The notes beneath the pieces were generated by a model. That model was given only the letters and a program-made list of their open reading frames with translations. It was not told the origin of the DNA and searched no databases. Shown in pieces: positions 27,048 to 36,583 of a stretch of 64,000 bases of DNA. Position numbers and translations under genes: made by a program. The number at the start of each line of letters is the position of its first letter. The stretch's first letter is position 1. Source of the DNA: Leptospira sp. WS4.C2 (lineage in GTDB: Bacteria > Spirochaetota > Leptospiria > Leptospirales > Leptospiraceae); contig NZ_CP162139.1 of NCBI RefSeq assembly GCF_040833985.1, forward strand, positions 930,001 through 994,000, read 5' to 3'.

Positions 27048-27326
27048 ATGGAATTTTTACTGAAATTGGAAGATTTACTCCGCAAACGTAAGGAAGAATT
27101 GCCTGAAAAGTCTTATACAGCTGAACTTTTCCGTGATGGTGTTGACCGCATTCTTAAAAAAATTGGAGAGGAAGCCGGTGAGGTCATCATTGCGGCAAAA
27201 AATCCGAACGAAAAAGAACTCATTCATGAAATTGCCGACTTGGTGTTTCATTTAGAAGTGCTTATGGTGGAAAAAGGAATTAGTCTATCTACCATAGCAA
27301 AAGAATTGGAAAAACGCCACAGCTAA
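27048..27326 (+). CDS. hisE: Phosphoribosyl-ATP pyrophosphatase
   Basis: A 92-residue all-helical MazG-fold enzyme for the second step of histidine synthesis (PR-ATP to PR-AMP plus PPi). The metal-binding helices are clear: [14 protein letters not shown] and [14 protein letters not shown]. It exists as a stand-alone gene rather than as the usual hisIE fusion. The lpxK gene follows after 26 bases on the same strand. No other his gene is in the window. Confidence 0.93.
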   Translation: MEFLLKLEDLLRKRKEELPEKSYTAELFRDGVDRILKKIGEEAGEVIIAAKNPNEKELIHEIADLVFHLEVLMVEKGISLSTIAKELEKRHS

Positions 27327-27352
27327 ACTGATTGTTTCCCATTGGAAACTAA

Positions 27353-28447
27353 ATGAAAATATTCCTGTACTTACTTTACCCTTTGAGTTTGATCTACCGT
27401 TTCCTCTTTTGGTGGTTCAGGCGAGGGATTTCGCCATTTCACTTACCAAATGTTTTAGTGATTAGTGTGGGAAATCTCACTGTGGGGGGAACTGGCAAAA
27501 CACCTTTTGTTCAATATTTGGTCCGGTTTTTTAAAGAAACATATCCTGGTTATGCGATCACAGTTTTATCCAGAGGATACAAAGCAGAAAAAACGAAAGA
27601 AGGAGCCATTCTGCCGAGTGGCCTCGAACCAAAGTTATATGGCGATGAACCAAGCCAACATAAGGAAATGTTTTCGGACATACAGGTAATTATTGGTAGA
27701 GATAGAAAAAATTCCTTTCTGAAATATAATCAAATTGTATCTCCAAAACATATTGTTATCCTCGATGATGGATTCCAACACAAACAATTATACCGGAATT
27801 TTGACTTTGTTTTGCTCGATTCCAATTCCGCTTTTGGAAATGGGTTAACTCTTCCCTTAGGTTTTTTGCGAGAACCGATTGGTCATAGCAAAAGAGCCAA
27901 TGCCATCATCTTTACTAAAGTAACTTCTAAAAACAAACATCAATTGGATGGATATAGAAATGATCTAAAAAAAGAGGGAGTTTCAGTTCCCGTTTTCCAT
28001 TCAAGTTTTCTAGTTACCCTTACAGAAGTTTTTTTGAATGAAAATTTAGTTCAGAAACCAGTCCCGCTGCATTCAAATTTAAATTCGAAATACTTTTTAG
28101 TGACAGGGGTTGGAAATCCACAGAATGTTTATGATACAGCAAAGTTATCGTTGGTCTCAGAATCCATCCGAACTAAATTCTTTCCCGACCATTTTGAGTA
28201 TACCACTGGTTCTTTGTTATCGTTATCAAATGAAATTCAAACCGATGAGATTCTCATCACAACCGAAAAAGATTGGATTAAGATGCGAAGGGATACCAGT
28301 TTTATAAGGCAACTCATGAAAATGAATATTCGGGTTATGTTATTAATAGTCCAAGTTTCCGTGGAAGAAGATCAGGAAATGAAGTCTATATTAGCTGGTC
28401 TCGTTTCCACATACGAATCAAAAACCGATCCGGTTTCAAAGACTTAA
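27353..28447 (+). CDS. lpxK: Tetraacyldisaccharide 4'-kinase (lipid A synthesis)
   Basis: LpxK phosphorylates the 4' position of the lipid A disaccharide at the inner membrane. The protein (364 residues) has an N-terminal membrane-associated helix (FLYLLYPLSLIYRFLFWWFRR), the Walker A motif in SVGNLTVGGTGKTPFVQ, the HIVILDDGFQHKQLYRNFDFVLLD block typical of the family, and LPLGFLREPIGHSKRANAIIFTK. The last 62 bases overlap the 3' end of the convergent mnmC-like gene. Leptospiral lipid A is known to be unusual, but this step is retained. Confidence 0.93.
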   Translation: MKIFLYLLYPLSLIYRFLFWWFRRGISPFHLPNVLVISVGNLTVGGTGKTPFVQYLVRFFKETYPGYAITVLSRGYKAEKTKEGAILPSGLEPKLYGDEPSQHKEMFSDIQVIIGRDRKNSFLKYNQIVSPKHIVILDDGFQHKQLYRNFDFVLLDSNSAFGNGLTLPLGFLREPIGHSKRANAIIFTKVTSKNKHQLDGYRNDLKKEGVSVPVFHSSFLVTLTEVFLNENLVQKPVPLHSNLNSKYFLVTGVGNPQNVYDTAKLSLVSESIRTKFFPDHFEYTTGSLLSLSNEIQTDEILITTEKDWIKMRRDTSFIRQLMKMNIRVMLLIVQVSVEEDQEMKSILAGLVSTYESKTDPVSKT

Positions 28448-29579
28448 AAGTTGTTTCTGATATTGGGTTTGGCTCTCCCAACATAGAAGAAACAAGTATT
28501 TCAGCAGAGTAAAACGCATGAGTGAGTCCCCGTGACCCAAGTCCGTTTAGAATACCCACTGATTCGTAATAGGGGATATTCATCTTTTTATTCGCGTTCC
28601 GAAGTAAATTTTGGTATTTAATAGATAAGTCTAATTGAGAAATATTAGGCAATTTACCAACGATTGGGTGGCGATCCTGCGATTGGGTTCTGTAGCTGAC
28701 TCTGGTCGCAAACAAACGAGGGTTTTGTGGTTCCCACTGGGCCGATAGTTTTGGTAATCTATTGAGTAAATCTTTCCACATGGCTTCGGATTCTTCCGGC
28801 CTCGGCTCTTCTTCTAGTTTGAATTCATCGAATGTAGCACCTAGAACTTGATACCCCTCAATCACCGCAGTGATATAGTCACCATATAAAATTCCGTATG
28901 TATTTGTAGGTTTTTGCTCTGGAATTTTTAGAATTTGTCCCCTTACTTTTCGTAACGGAAGCCATTCCAAATGAGGATCGTCTGCAAATTGATATCCTTG
29001 GGTTAGGAATAAATAATCACATTCAATTTCTCCAAGAGAAGTTTGGCAGAGAACTTTGGAATTATTACCGTCTTCCTTCCAGTTAAGTAATTTACAGGAA
29101 TATTTGGTGAGTGGGTTTGATAATACAAGGATTTGTTTTGTAAGATCTGCAGGAGAAATAGACTTCCCTTCAGGAAAGAATAAAGCAGGGGAACCAGAAA
29201 ACGGTTCTATACTTTCTATAGCGGTATGGCTTTGGATTTGGTTAGATATAATAGCATTCGAATAACGATCGTAAGATTCTTTTGTGTCCATTAGAAAATA
29301 AATTCCTTCTGCATGAGGAACTAGATCTTTTAGGTGAAACTTTTCCCAAATTGATAAAAAATAGCGGAAAGCATCTAAAGAAAATTCTGATTCGGATGTT
29401 TTGTGTTTGGTGAGGAATGGATACACCACACCAATGGGATTTCCACTGGCATGTTTTGCCGGTCCCGTGTCAGAATCCAATAAAATCGTTTTTATGTTTC
29501 GATGTTTTAGCGCCAGACAAATACTGGCACCAGCAATTCCAGCTCCTACAACAACGGCTGTTTTTTCTTGGGATTCCAT
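28386..29579 (-). CDS. mnmC: FAD-dependent oxidoreductase domain of the mnm5s2U tRNA modification enzyme, as a separate protein
   Basis: A 397-residue flavoprotein with a dinucleotide-binding start (TAVVVGAGIAGASICLAL), the MnmC-type KHASGNPIGVVYPFLTK segment, and the C-terminal NGLGSRGLTHAFYSAEIL loop. In Escherichia coli MnmC the equivalent C-terminal half removes the carboxymethyl group from cmnm5U34 of tRNA. Here it is a stand-alone protein, encoded six bases after the methyltransferase half. It could in principle be another DadA/glycine-oxidase-family enzyme, but the adjacent MnmD gene makes MnmC(o) by far the likeliest. Confidence 0.88.
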   Translation of the reverse strand: MESQEKTAVVVGAGIAGASICLALKHRNIKTILLDSDTGPAKHASGNPIGVVYPFLTKHKTSESEFSLDAFRYFLSIWEKFHLKDLVPHAEGIYFLMDTKESYDRYSNAIISNQIQSHTAIESIEPFSGSPALFFPEGKSISPADLTKQILVLSNPLTKYSCKLLNWKEDGNNSKVLCQTSLGEIECDYLFLTQGYQFADDPHLEWLPLRKVRGQILKIPEQKPTNTYGILYGDYITAVIEGYQVLGATFDEFKLEEEPRPEESEAMWKDLLNRLPKLSAQWEPQNPRLFATRVSYRTQSQDRHPIVGKLPNISQLDLSIKYQNLLRNANKKMNIPYYESVGILNGLGSRGLTHAFYSAEILVSSMLGEPNPISETTFKSLKPDRFLIRMWKRDQLI

Positions 29580-29585
29580 TTGATT

Positions 29586-30329
29586 TTATTCTAAAAAACC
29601 GGAAATCATCTCGCGTTTTCGGCCAAATCCTTTTTTCTTTTCTACAACAAACCCAAGTTCGGCGAGATTCCTTCGCAAAAAACCTGCAGAGGAGAAAGTG
29701 GAAAAACTAGTCCCAGAGGTGGATTTTTCACGCACTGTCTTTAGAACTTCTAAAGACCACATATCAGGATTTTTTCCCGGCGAAAATCCATCTAAATACC
29801 AGGAATGGATTTGTGGAAAATTTAGTAGGCAAACTTTGATATCTCCCAAAAAAACTTTTAACGTAAACTGACTTTGATTGTTTCCATGGCCCCAAGTATA
29901 AGTCCAGAGATTCTGGTCCTCGTCTTTTTCCCAAAGCATAATTGCATTTTCATAAGAACAAATCAAATCATCGAACCAAAGTTTTTTATCTGGATAACTC
30001 TTGTTTAATGTTAGTAGTGTTTCTTTTGTTAGTGGGTATCCTTCTAAGCTGACAAACTCAACAGAAGCAGGGTTGTTGTATGATTTCCAAGTATCCAAAG
30101 TGACAAACAAATTGAGTCCTGAACCAAAACCCAATTCACCAATGTAGAAAGTGGAAAAAAAATTCTGATCCAATTTAGATTCGATTCCATTCCCATTGAT
30201 GAAAACATGAAGAGATTCTTCATAACCACCTTGTTTGGAAAAATAAACATCATCAAATAATTTTGAAACCGGAACCCCGTCTTTGAATTCAATGGAAGTT
30301 TCGGGATGGTTTTTTGGGGTAGGGGGCAT
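29586..30329 (-). CDS. mnmD: tRNA (5-methylaminomethyl-2-thiouridylate)-methyltransferase, MnmD-type
   Basis: A SAM-dependent methyltransferase corresponding to the N-terminal half of MnmC. The start is placed at ATG 30329 (MPPTPKNHPE); an ATG at 30371 or the start at 30398 would add 14-23 residues with no family counterpart. Family features are YIGELGFGSGLNLFVTL for SAM binding, HSWYLDGFSPGKNPDMWS, and the C-terminal TFSSAGFLRRNLAELGF and GFGRKREMISG. It precedes the oxidoreductase half by six bases, so the bifunctional activity is here split over two genes in the same order as in the fusion. Confidence 0.9.
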   Translation of the reverse strand: MPPTPKNHPETSIEFKDGVPVSKLFDDVYFSKQGGYEESLHVFINGNGIESKLDQNFFSTFYIGELGFGSGLNLFVTLDTWKSYNNPASVEFVSLEGYPLTKETLLTLNKSYPDKKLWFDDLICSYENAIMLWEKDEDQNLWTYTWGHGNNQSQFTLKVFLGDIKVCLLNFPQIHSWYLDGFSPGKNPDMWSLEVLKTVREKSTSGTSFSTFSSAGFLRRNLAELGFVVEKKKGFGRKREMISGFLE

Positions 30330-30557
30330 AATGGAAAAGTTATCCCCTAGTTTTTGTGACAGGCATACCATGGAAACCGAATCTCGAAATCCACTCACTA
30401 AAAAGGAAAATCACTAGCCATTTCAGCCAGACAGTTCCCAAATTCCAAGTTTTCACCCAAACCTCTCATAATTCACTTGAATTTATTATGTCTCATAAAA
30501 AAGACTTTCCAAAAGGAGGGTACTCTTCATATTTTTCCCAGGTTCGGGGGATATTCT

Positions 30558-31901
30558 ATGGATTTTGTAAAAATCCGAGGCAAAGACTTACAAGACTGCA
30601 TCATGCAGATGAAGATGAAATACGGTCCAGAGGCACATCTCTATGACCAACGAGTGATCACAGAAGGTGGGCTCTTTGGTACGGGACTTATGGCTCAGCG
30701 TATGTATGAAATCGATGTGGGTATCCCTGAAAAACAAAATTCCAAAGAGAGAATTGAACGTAAGTTAAAAGATCTCAAAGAACTCATCAAACAAAAACAA
30801 AGAACGGAATCCATACCTGAATCGGGTCTTGTGGGGATTGGGTCCAATGGTCTGGCATCTATAGGAAATGGGGGAACCCTCCATGTGCGTAAAAAGAATA
30901 TCGATGCGGTTCGGCCTTTTTCGGAACGACGTCGTAGACAAAATCCAACTGTTTACGAAATGGAAGCCCATGAAGAAAGACCTGTAGGCCTTTCTCTATC
31001 GGAAGCTCGCGATTCTGTCTTAGAAGTGGTCCCCTCTGCCAAACCGCAAACCCCTGAACGTCATCCACATATCCAAAAACTCGTAGATCGTTTGTTAAAC
31101 GAAGGTATGTCTTCTGGATTTTTGGAAGAGATGGCCGTGGCTCTTGAACGCAGGTTATCGGCAGTGGATCTCACTCGTTATGCGAATGTGACCGATAAAG
31201 CAGTGACTTATTTAGAAGAAAGAATCCAAATTGATTCGGATCTTTTTAGCGGAACTCCTCGAGGGAAACGGAAGGTGATTTTTTTTGTAGGTCCCACTGG
31301 GTCTGGCAAAACAACCTCCATTGCAAAGTTGGCAGCAAAGTACAGTTTGCACATGGGAAAAAAAGTTTCTCTCTATACAACGGATAACTACCGGATTGCT
31401 GCCATAGACCAACTCAAGTTTTATGCAGATGCCATGGGATTACCCTTCTATGCGGCAAAAGATTTACGCAAAATGAAAGAGACCATTTTGCGTGATGGAT
31501 CCGAACTCATCTTAGTGGACACGGCTGGATACTCTCACAGAAAGTCAGAAAACTTGGAAAAACTTCAGGAATTCTACCAAATATTTGGGGAAAAGGATTA
31601 TATCGAAACTATCTTAGTGCTTTCCTCCACGGTCTCCAAAGACAATGCACTTGCAGTCGCCAATGCCTATGAGTCGGTCGGATACAAAAGAATTTTATTA
31701 ACTAAGCTGGACGAAGCAGAATTTTTAGGTTCTGTAGTGGAATTAGCCGATACTATTCACAGGGAATTCGCATTTTTAAGTGTAGGCCAGGATGTTCCTT
31801 TTGATATCCTAAATGCCTCGAAAAAACTTCTTGCCGAATGTGTAATTTTTCCGGAAAAATTGAAAGGGATAGCGGGCGAGGTCTTCGAAAAGACCGTGTA
31901 A
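30558..31901 (+). CDS. flhF: Flagellar biosynthesis SRP-like GTPase FlhF
   Basis: A 447-residue SRP-type GTPase that sets number and position of flagella. The ATG at 30558 ([12 protein letters not shown], preceded by GGGGG) is chosen; a start at 30477 would add 27 unrelated residues. After the basic N-terminal domain and linker, the NG domain begins near residue 190 with [17 protein letters not shown]. Walker A is [18 protein letters not shown]; further G-motifs are [10 protein letters not shown] and [13 protein letters not shown]. It is the first gene in the window of the flagellar regulatory operon; the usual upstream flhB/flhA are not here. Confidence 0.94.
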   Translation: MDFVKIRGKDLQDCIMQMKMKYGPEAHLYDQRVITEGGLFGTGLMAQRMYEIDVGIPEKQNSKERIERKLKDLKELIKQKQRTESIPESGLVGIGSNGLASIGNGGTLHVRKKNIDAVRPFSERRRRQNPTVYEMEAHEERPVGLSLSEARDSVLEVVPSAKPQTPERHPHIQKLVDRLLNEGMSSGFLEEMAVALERRLSAVDLTRYANVTDKAVTYLEERIQIDSDLFSGTPRGKRKVIFFVGPTGSGKTTSIAKLAAKYSLHMGKKVSLYTTDNYRIAAIDQLKFYADAMGLPFYAAKDLRKMKETILRDGSELILVDTAGYSHRKSENLEKLQEFYQIFGEKDYIETILVLSSTVSKDNALAVANAYESVGYKRILLTKLDEAEFLGSVVELADTIHREFAFLSVGQDVPFDILNASKKLLAECVIFPEKLKGIAGEVFEKTV

Positions 31902-31935
31902 CCAACATCGTTATCCTGAAAACCTAGGGGTAACG

Positions 31936-32859
31936 ATGGACCAAGCTGCAAATCTTAGAAAGCTCACTGAAACTGGTACTGGATTAAAACTTGTTCAACC
32001 CCAGGATGCAGTCAAAAAAACCAAAATCATTGCGGTAGCTTCCGGAAAAGGTGGAGTTGGGAAGAGTACAGTCTCAGTCAATCTTGCTATCTCCATTGCA
32101 AAAACAGGACTCAAAGTTTTGATCTTTGATGGTGACTTAGGTCTTGCCAATGTTAATGTTCTTCTTGGTATCATTCCCAAATACAATTTATACCATGTGG
32201 TGAAAGGCCACAAATCTCTAAAAGACATCGTGATCTCTACTCCAGAAGGTGTAGACATCATCGCTGGTGCTTCTGGATACTCCCAACTCGCCAACCTGAA
32301 TGAAACACAAAGAAATAATCTAATCAAAGGATTTGTAGAACTCGATCATTATGATGTGATGATCATAGACACAGGTGCTGGGATTTCAGCCAATGTCATT
32401 GGCCTTGTGATGCCTGCCGATGAAGTGATTGTCGTCACCACACCAGAACCTACCTCCATTACTGACTCTTACGGCCTTATCAAATCCATTGTCTCACAAT
32501 CTAAAGACAAAAATCTCAAAATCATCGTGAACCGTGTGCGTTCTGCCATCGAAGGAAAAAAAGTAGCAGACCGAGTCATCGATATCTCCGGCCAATTTTT
32601 AGAAGTCCAGGTAGAGAACTTAGGATTTATCTTCCAAGATGAAGAAGTAGAAAAATCAATTCGCGAACAAAAACCATTTATTATTGGAGCTCCTCGTTCT
32701 AAAGCGGCCGCCTGCCTCACACGGGTCACACACACTCTCTTACAAACGGAAGGTGGGTATGATGACGAAGAAGGCCTTACTGGTTTCTTTAAAAAATTCT
32801 TCAGCTTCGTGGACTTCAAAGAGAAGGAAATGGAAGAGAGGATGGAGGAAGATAACTAA
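31936..32859 (+). CDS. flhG: MinD/ParA-type ATPase FlhG (YlxH)
   Basis: A 307-residue ATPase that partners FlhF and stimulates its GTPase activity. The deviant Walker A is [19 protein letters not shown], Walker A' [18 protein letters not shown], Walker [18 protein letters not shown]. The N-terminus carries the short Gln-rich activator helix expected of FlhG ([14 protein letters not shown]). The C-terminal amphipathic stretch ([16 protein letters not shown]) is likely the membrane-targeting sequence. It lies 34 bases after flhF and directly abuts the next gene. Confidence 0.94.
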   Translation: MDQAANLRKLTETGTGLKLVQPQDAVKKTKIIAVASGKGGVGKSTVSVNLAISIAKTGLKVLIFDGDLGLANVNVLLGIIPKYNLYHVVKGHKSLKDIVISTPEGVDIIAGASGYSQLANLNETQRNNLIKGFVELDHYDVMIIDTGAGISANVIGLVMPADEVIVVTTPEPTSITDSYGLIKSIVSQSKDKNLKIIVNRVRSAIEGKKVADRVIDISGQFLEVQVENLGFIFQDEEVEKSIREQKPFIIGAPRSKAAACLTRVTHTLLQTEGGYDDEEGLTGFFKKFFSFVDFKEKEMEERMEEDN

Positions 32860-33333
32860 GTGCAGATCGGATTTGTACTGGGATTTGCGATCCTTGGAGC
32901 TATCATTAGTTCTACCTGTGGGTTTCTCGTGGGAAACCGGCTAGGTTATATCTTCCTTGTCTCTCTTATCTCCACATTCGCTTTTGGTGGCCTCGGATTT
33001 GGAGTTTTTTCAGTTTTAGAAAAGAAAGTCCCTGAATTTTTGGAGTTCCTATCTACATTTTCTATTGGTGGGTTCGGTGGGGGAAGTCATTCGGATGACT
33101 TTGACCAGGAACACGGCGGAATGGAATCCTCTCGGTCTGAGCCCGTCGGGTCTGATGACTATGGAGTCCAACAGGCGGGAGACAATGCCATGGATGCGAA
33201 ACTTGCCATGGCCAAGTCAGGAAAATTTGGTGATCATATCATTGTGGACAAAATTGCGATCAAAAACGAGCCAAAACTCATGGCGGAGGCCATTCGCACC
33301 ATGATGGCTAAGGATGATACCCAAGAGGGTTGA
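32860..33333 (+). CDS. Two-segment membrane protein between flhG and fliA
   Basis: A 157-residue protein starting with GTG 32860, right after the flhG stop. Two membrane segments at the N-terminus (FVLGFAILGAIISSTCGFLVG, IFLVSLISTFAFGGLGFGVF) are followed by a hydrophilic, Gly/Asp/Ser-rich linker and a helical tail (DNAMDAKLAMAKSGKFGDH, IKNEPKLMAEAIRTMMAKDD). The C-terminal helices are likely cytoplasmic. I know no named family. Its position suggests a flagellar role. Confidence 0.7.
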   Translation: MQIGFVLGFAILGAIISSTCGFLVGNRLGYIFLVSLISTFAFGGLGFGVFSVLEKKVPEFLEFLSTFSIGGFGGGSHSDDFDQEHGGMESSRSEPVGSDDYGVQQAGDNAMDAKLAMAKSGKFGDHIIVDKIAIKNEPKLMAEAIRTMMAKDDTQEG

Positions 33334-33348
33334 AAAATTACCGTTTTT

Positions 33349-33372
33349 AGAGGACATAAGAAAAAATCCTCT
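33349..33372 (+). terminator. Small hairpin before fliA
   Basis: AGAGGA (33349-33354) and TCCTCT (33367-33372) pair across an A-rich loop in the 102-base gap before fliA. Only a short T-rich stretch follows, so it may be a partial terminator or nothing. The sequence after it probably holds a promoter for fliA, but I see no convincing hexamers. Confidence 0.3.
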
Positions 33373-33435
33373 TGTAATTTCCCTTTCTTTACGATTTTTT
33401 CTATAAAGTAAAGAGATTCCGTACTTCGGTTCCCT

Positions 33436-34236
33436 ATGTCAAGATTGCTAGACAAATACAATCAGTTTGATGAGACAGATCTTTGGAAACAATACCGCGT
33501 CACAAAGGATGCGGAAATCCGAAGTTACCTTGTTGAAAAATATTCACCTCTCGTCAAACACGTGGCTGGGCGGATTGCCATCGGCATGCCTCAAAATGTC
33601 GAATTTGAAGACCTCGTCAGTTACGGCGTTTTTGGTCTGTTAGATGCCATTGAAAAATTTGACCCTTCTCGTGAAATTAAATTTAAAACATATGCCATGA
33701 CCCGGATCCGTGGGTCCATTTTTGACGAACTCAGAAGTGTGGATTGGATCCCAAGATCTATTCGCCAAAAAGCAAAACAGTTGGAAAACATCATTGCCAT
33801 GCTTGAGAACAAAGAAGGCAAAAAGGTGGAAGATGAAGAGATCGCAAAAGAACTCGGTGTCTCCATGGAAGAATACAACTCGTTACTTGCAAAACTTTCT
33901 GGCACCTCTCTTGTTTCTTTAAATGATATTTGGTTTCTCGGAGATGAGAACGATGAAGTTTCCTTTATGGAAACTTTGGAATCTCCGATGAATATGAACC
34001 CAGACAATATCATCGAAAAAGAAGAAATCAAAAACGTAATCGTAGAAGCCATTCAATCCTTACCAGAAAAAGAAAAGAAAGTCATCGTACTCTATTATTA
34101 TGAAGACCTTACTTTAAAAGAAATTGGTGAAGTTCTAGAAGTTACGGAATCTAGAATTTCCCAACTACATACAAAGGCAGTCGCAAGACTTCGCAGCAAA
34201 CTCTCTAAAGTAAAATCCGCGATCCAAAAAAGGTAA
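33436..34236 (+). CDS. fliA: Flagellar sigma factor FliA (sigma-28/WhiG type)
   Basis: A 266-residue sigma factor that directs late flagellar gene transcription. Region 2 is clear ([34 protein letters not shown]), followed by [12 protein letters not shown], a region 3 segment, and region 4 with the helix-turn-helix [20 protein letters not shown]. The sequence is of the FliA/SigD/WhiG family. It precedes the FapA-like gene by six bases. No anti-sigma FlgM gene is visible nearby. Confidence 0.95.
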   Translation: MSRLLDKYNQFDETDLWKQYRVTKDAEIRSYLVEKYSPLVKHVAGRIAIGMPQNVEFEDLVSYGVFGLLDAIEKFDPSREIKFKTYAMTRIRGSIFDELRSVDWIPRSIRQKAKQLENIIAMLENKEGKKVEDEEIAKELGVSMEEYNSLLAKLSGTSLVSLNDIWFLGDENDEVSFMETLESPMNMNPDNIIEKEEIKNVIVEAIQSLPEKEKKVIVLYYYEDLTLKEIGEVLEVTESRISQLHTKAVARLRSKLSKVKSAIQKR

Positions 34237-34242
34237 ACAGAT

Positions 34243-36234
34243 ATGTCTCTCACTGAATTTCTTACAGAGGAACTGAAAGAGTTCGACCGTAAGGAAAAAG
34301 AACAAGTGGAAGTCATTGCAGATACCATCGAAGAGTGTCTGGCAATTGCATCGCAACACTTAGGTCGCAAAGTTCATGAAATTGATTATACTGTTTTAAA
34401 AAGAGGAAAAAAATCCTTATTTTTTTCTGAACCTTATCATATCCGCGCTTCCATCATTCCTGATGATATGCTCTTAGATGAACTCAGTCTTTTGGATGAA
34501 CATCTAACAGGTGGTAGTGGAAAATTAGTATCTAAAGACTTAAAAGAGCTAGTCACTCCTAAAAACAAAGATGGTCGAGTCACAGTTAAAATATACAGAA
34601 CTGGAGTTTTTATTACTGTTACTCCTCCGAGTGGGGAAGGCCAAGCCGTTACCATAGCGGATGTTTCTAAGAAACTTTCTTTTCGCGGTGTAGCTGGTGT
34701 TGATCAAAATCTAATTAATAAAATCCTTAAAGATAAAAATGGGGAACCCGTTCTTATTTCGAATCAGAAACCGAAAGCAGGAAATGACTCTAGTTGCAAC
34801 GTAGAAATTGCCCAAGAGAACATGAGAGCCTTTGTGACTGTGTTTCCGGCAAGACCCGGTGGTCGTGATTTAGAAGTATCAGATGTCGTAGCCGCGCTGA
34901 AAGGGATGGGTGTGGCACATGGTTTAAAAGAAGATGAAATCAGAAAAAATTTAGAGGAAGATGTACATAATAAACCTTTCATCGGTGCCGAAGGAGATTT
35001 CCCGGTAAACGGTAAAAATGCGGAAATCAAATACTATGTTCGCACAGAAAAGAAAATCAACTTCAAAGAAGACCAATCGGGTCGGGTTGATTATAAAGAC
35101 TTAGATATGATTGAGAACGTGGTTGTTGGCCAACTTCTAGCAGAAAAACTCCCTGCAGAAAAAGGAAAGTTTGGGCGCAATTTATTTGGGATGGTGCTGC
35201 CTGCCAAAGATGGTTTGGACACCGAACTCAAACAAGGAAAAGGAACCATTCTTTCTGAAGATAAAATGCGTCTGACTGCCGAGGTCAACGGACAGGTGTT
35301 ATATGCTGCTGGTAGACTTTCGGTGGAAACTGTTTACCGCATCAACGGAGATGTGGGAGTTCGTACGGGGAATGTTACCTTCCTTGGTTCTATCATCATC
35401 ACAGGAAACGTAGAAGATAATTATTCCGTAAAAGCTGCCGGTAACATCGAAATCTATGGAACCGTCCAAAAAGCCATAGTGGAAGCGGATGGGGACATCA
35501 TTGTCCGCCAAGGGGTAACGGGTAGGGAAGAAGCCCGCGTGGAATCCACTGGAGGAAACATCGTTGCCAAATTCATCCAGAACGCCACTTGCATTACAGA
35601 AAAAGACATCATCGTCCAAGAAGGAATATTGCATTCTCATTTGATGGCAGGGGGAAAGATTTCCTGTAAAGGAAAACGGGGGCAAATTGTGGGGGGAACC
35701 ATCCAAGCCGCCCAACTCATTTCTGCCAAAATCATTGGATCCCAAGCAAACCCGCAAACCGACCTCATCGTGGGAAACAACCCTAAGATCTTAAAACAAA
35801 TTCAGGAATACGAAGAGAAACGAAAAGAGAACCAGGACAAACTGGACCAACTCACAAAAACCATGCGAACGCTTAAAGCCCGTAAAGATGCCGATCCTGC
35901 AAGCTTTACTGCCGAACAAGACGCCCATTTGCAGAAATTGGATGCAGGGACCAAAAAACTCGAAAAACGCATTGCTGAGGCTGGAAAGGACATCCAAACC
36001 CTCACAGAATACATGGATGAACAGGCCGCCAGTGGCCGTATATCGGTCGAGAAGACCATTTTCCCGGGTGTTACCATTCGTATCCGCAATGCGGAGTTCA
36101 AACTCCGCCACGAGACCAAAGCAAAGACTTTTTACGAAGAAGAATCCCAGGTTCGCAGCGCTCCTTACGAAGATCCGGACGAACAGAAAAATGACTGGAG
36201 AAAAAAGAGAGGGCGTGGTAAGTCTAAGAATTAG
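34243..36234 (+). CDS. Jag-N domain fused to DUF342 (FapA-like) protein
   Basis: A 663-residue cytosolic protein. Residues about 15-65 ([38 protein letters not shown]) match the Jag-N domain of SpoIIIJ-associated proteins. Residues about 200-500 are DUF342/FapA: repeated beta-helix turns rich in Gly and Ile/Val ([61 protein letters not shown]). A coiled coil follows ([20 protein letters not shown]), then a short beta segment and a basic, Lys/Arg-rich tail. Homologues next to motility genes are annotated as flagellar assembly protein A. Coupled to fliA by a six-base gap. Confidence 0.85.
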   Translation: MSLTEFLTEELKEFDRKEKEQVEVIADTIEECLAIASQHLGRKVHEIDYTVLKRGKKSLFFSEPYHIRASIIPDDMLLDELSLLDEHLTGGSGKLVSKDLKELVTPKNKDGRVTVKIYRTGVFITVTPPSGEGQAVTIADVSKKLSFRGVAGVDQNLINKILKDKNGEPVLISNQKPKAGNDSSCNVEIAQENMRAFVTVFPARPGGRDLEVSDVVAALKGMGVAHGLKEDEIRKNLEEDVHNKPFIGAEGDFPVNGKNAEIKYYVRTEKKINFKEDQSGRVDYKDLDMIENVVVGQLLAEKLPAEKGKFGRNLFGMVLPAKDGLDTELKQGKGTILSEDKMRLTAEVNGQVLYAAGRLSVETVYRINGDVGVRTGNVTFLGSIIITGNVEDNYSVKAAGNIEIYGTVQKAIVEADGDIIVRQGVTGREEARVESTGGNIVAKFIQNATCITEKDIIVQEGILHSHLMAGGKISCKGKRGQIVGGTIQAAQLISAKIIGSQANPQTDLIVGNNPKILKQIQEYEEKRKENQDKLDQLTKTMRTLKARKDADPASFTAEQDAHLQKLDAGTKKLEKRIAEAGKDIQTLTEYMDEQAASGRISVEKTIFPGVTIRIRNAEFKLRHETKAKTFYEEESQVRSAPYEDPDEQKNDWRKKRGRGKSKN

Positions 36235-36245
36235 GAGGCATTCCG

Positions 36246-36536
36246 ATGATTCTAAACGAAAACTTCGCGAGCATCGCCCACCACTACGATTTTGCACGTA
36301 GGGCCCAGGCAGAGAATCCCTTCACCCACCAAAACCAGGTGGTGGAATTGCAAAAGGTTGTGATCCAAACCCAAAACCGAGCCCAAACGGTTCCTGATAC
36401 AAAATCAGGGAACCAGAGTTCGGCGGCAAAACCGAAACAAGACAAAGAAAATTCGGTTTATGCCTATTCCAAAGAAGGAGTCATCTATGACCGTCCTAGT
36501 TTGGAAAGGGGATTTCGTTTTGATTTAAAAGCTTAA
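36246..36536 (+). CDS. Small hypothetical protein in flagellar operon
   Basis: A 96-residue protein with AGGAGG six bases before ATG 36246, so translation is well supported. It is hydrophilic, Gln/Lys-rich and likely unfolded in the middle (TQNRAQTVPDTKSGNQSS). The conserved-looking start FASIAHHYDFARRAQ is helical. No family recognised. It lies between the FapA-like gene and the SwrB-like gene on the same strand. Confidence 0.6.
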   Translation: MILNENFASIAHHYDFARRAQAENPFTHQNQVVELQKVVIQTQNRAQTVPDTKSGNQSSAAKPKQDKENSVYAYSKEGVIYDRPSLERGFRFDLKA

Positions 36537-36583
36537 AGTACTCACTCCGGAATGTTGTTGGAAATGTTCTGTAGGAGAGTGGC

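Noticed and set aside
35299..36297. Long minus-strand open frames (152, 168 and 105 residues) inside the FapA-like gene
   Set aside because: They lie antisense to a well-supported 663-residue protein, have odd composition and no ribosome-binding sites.
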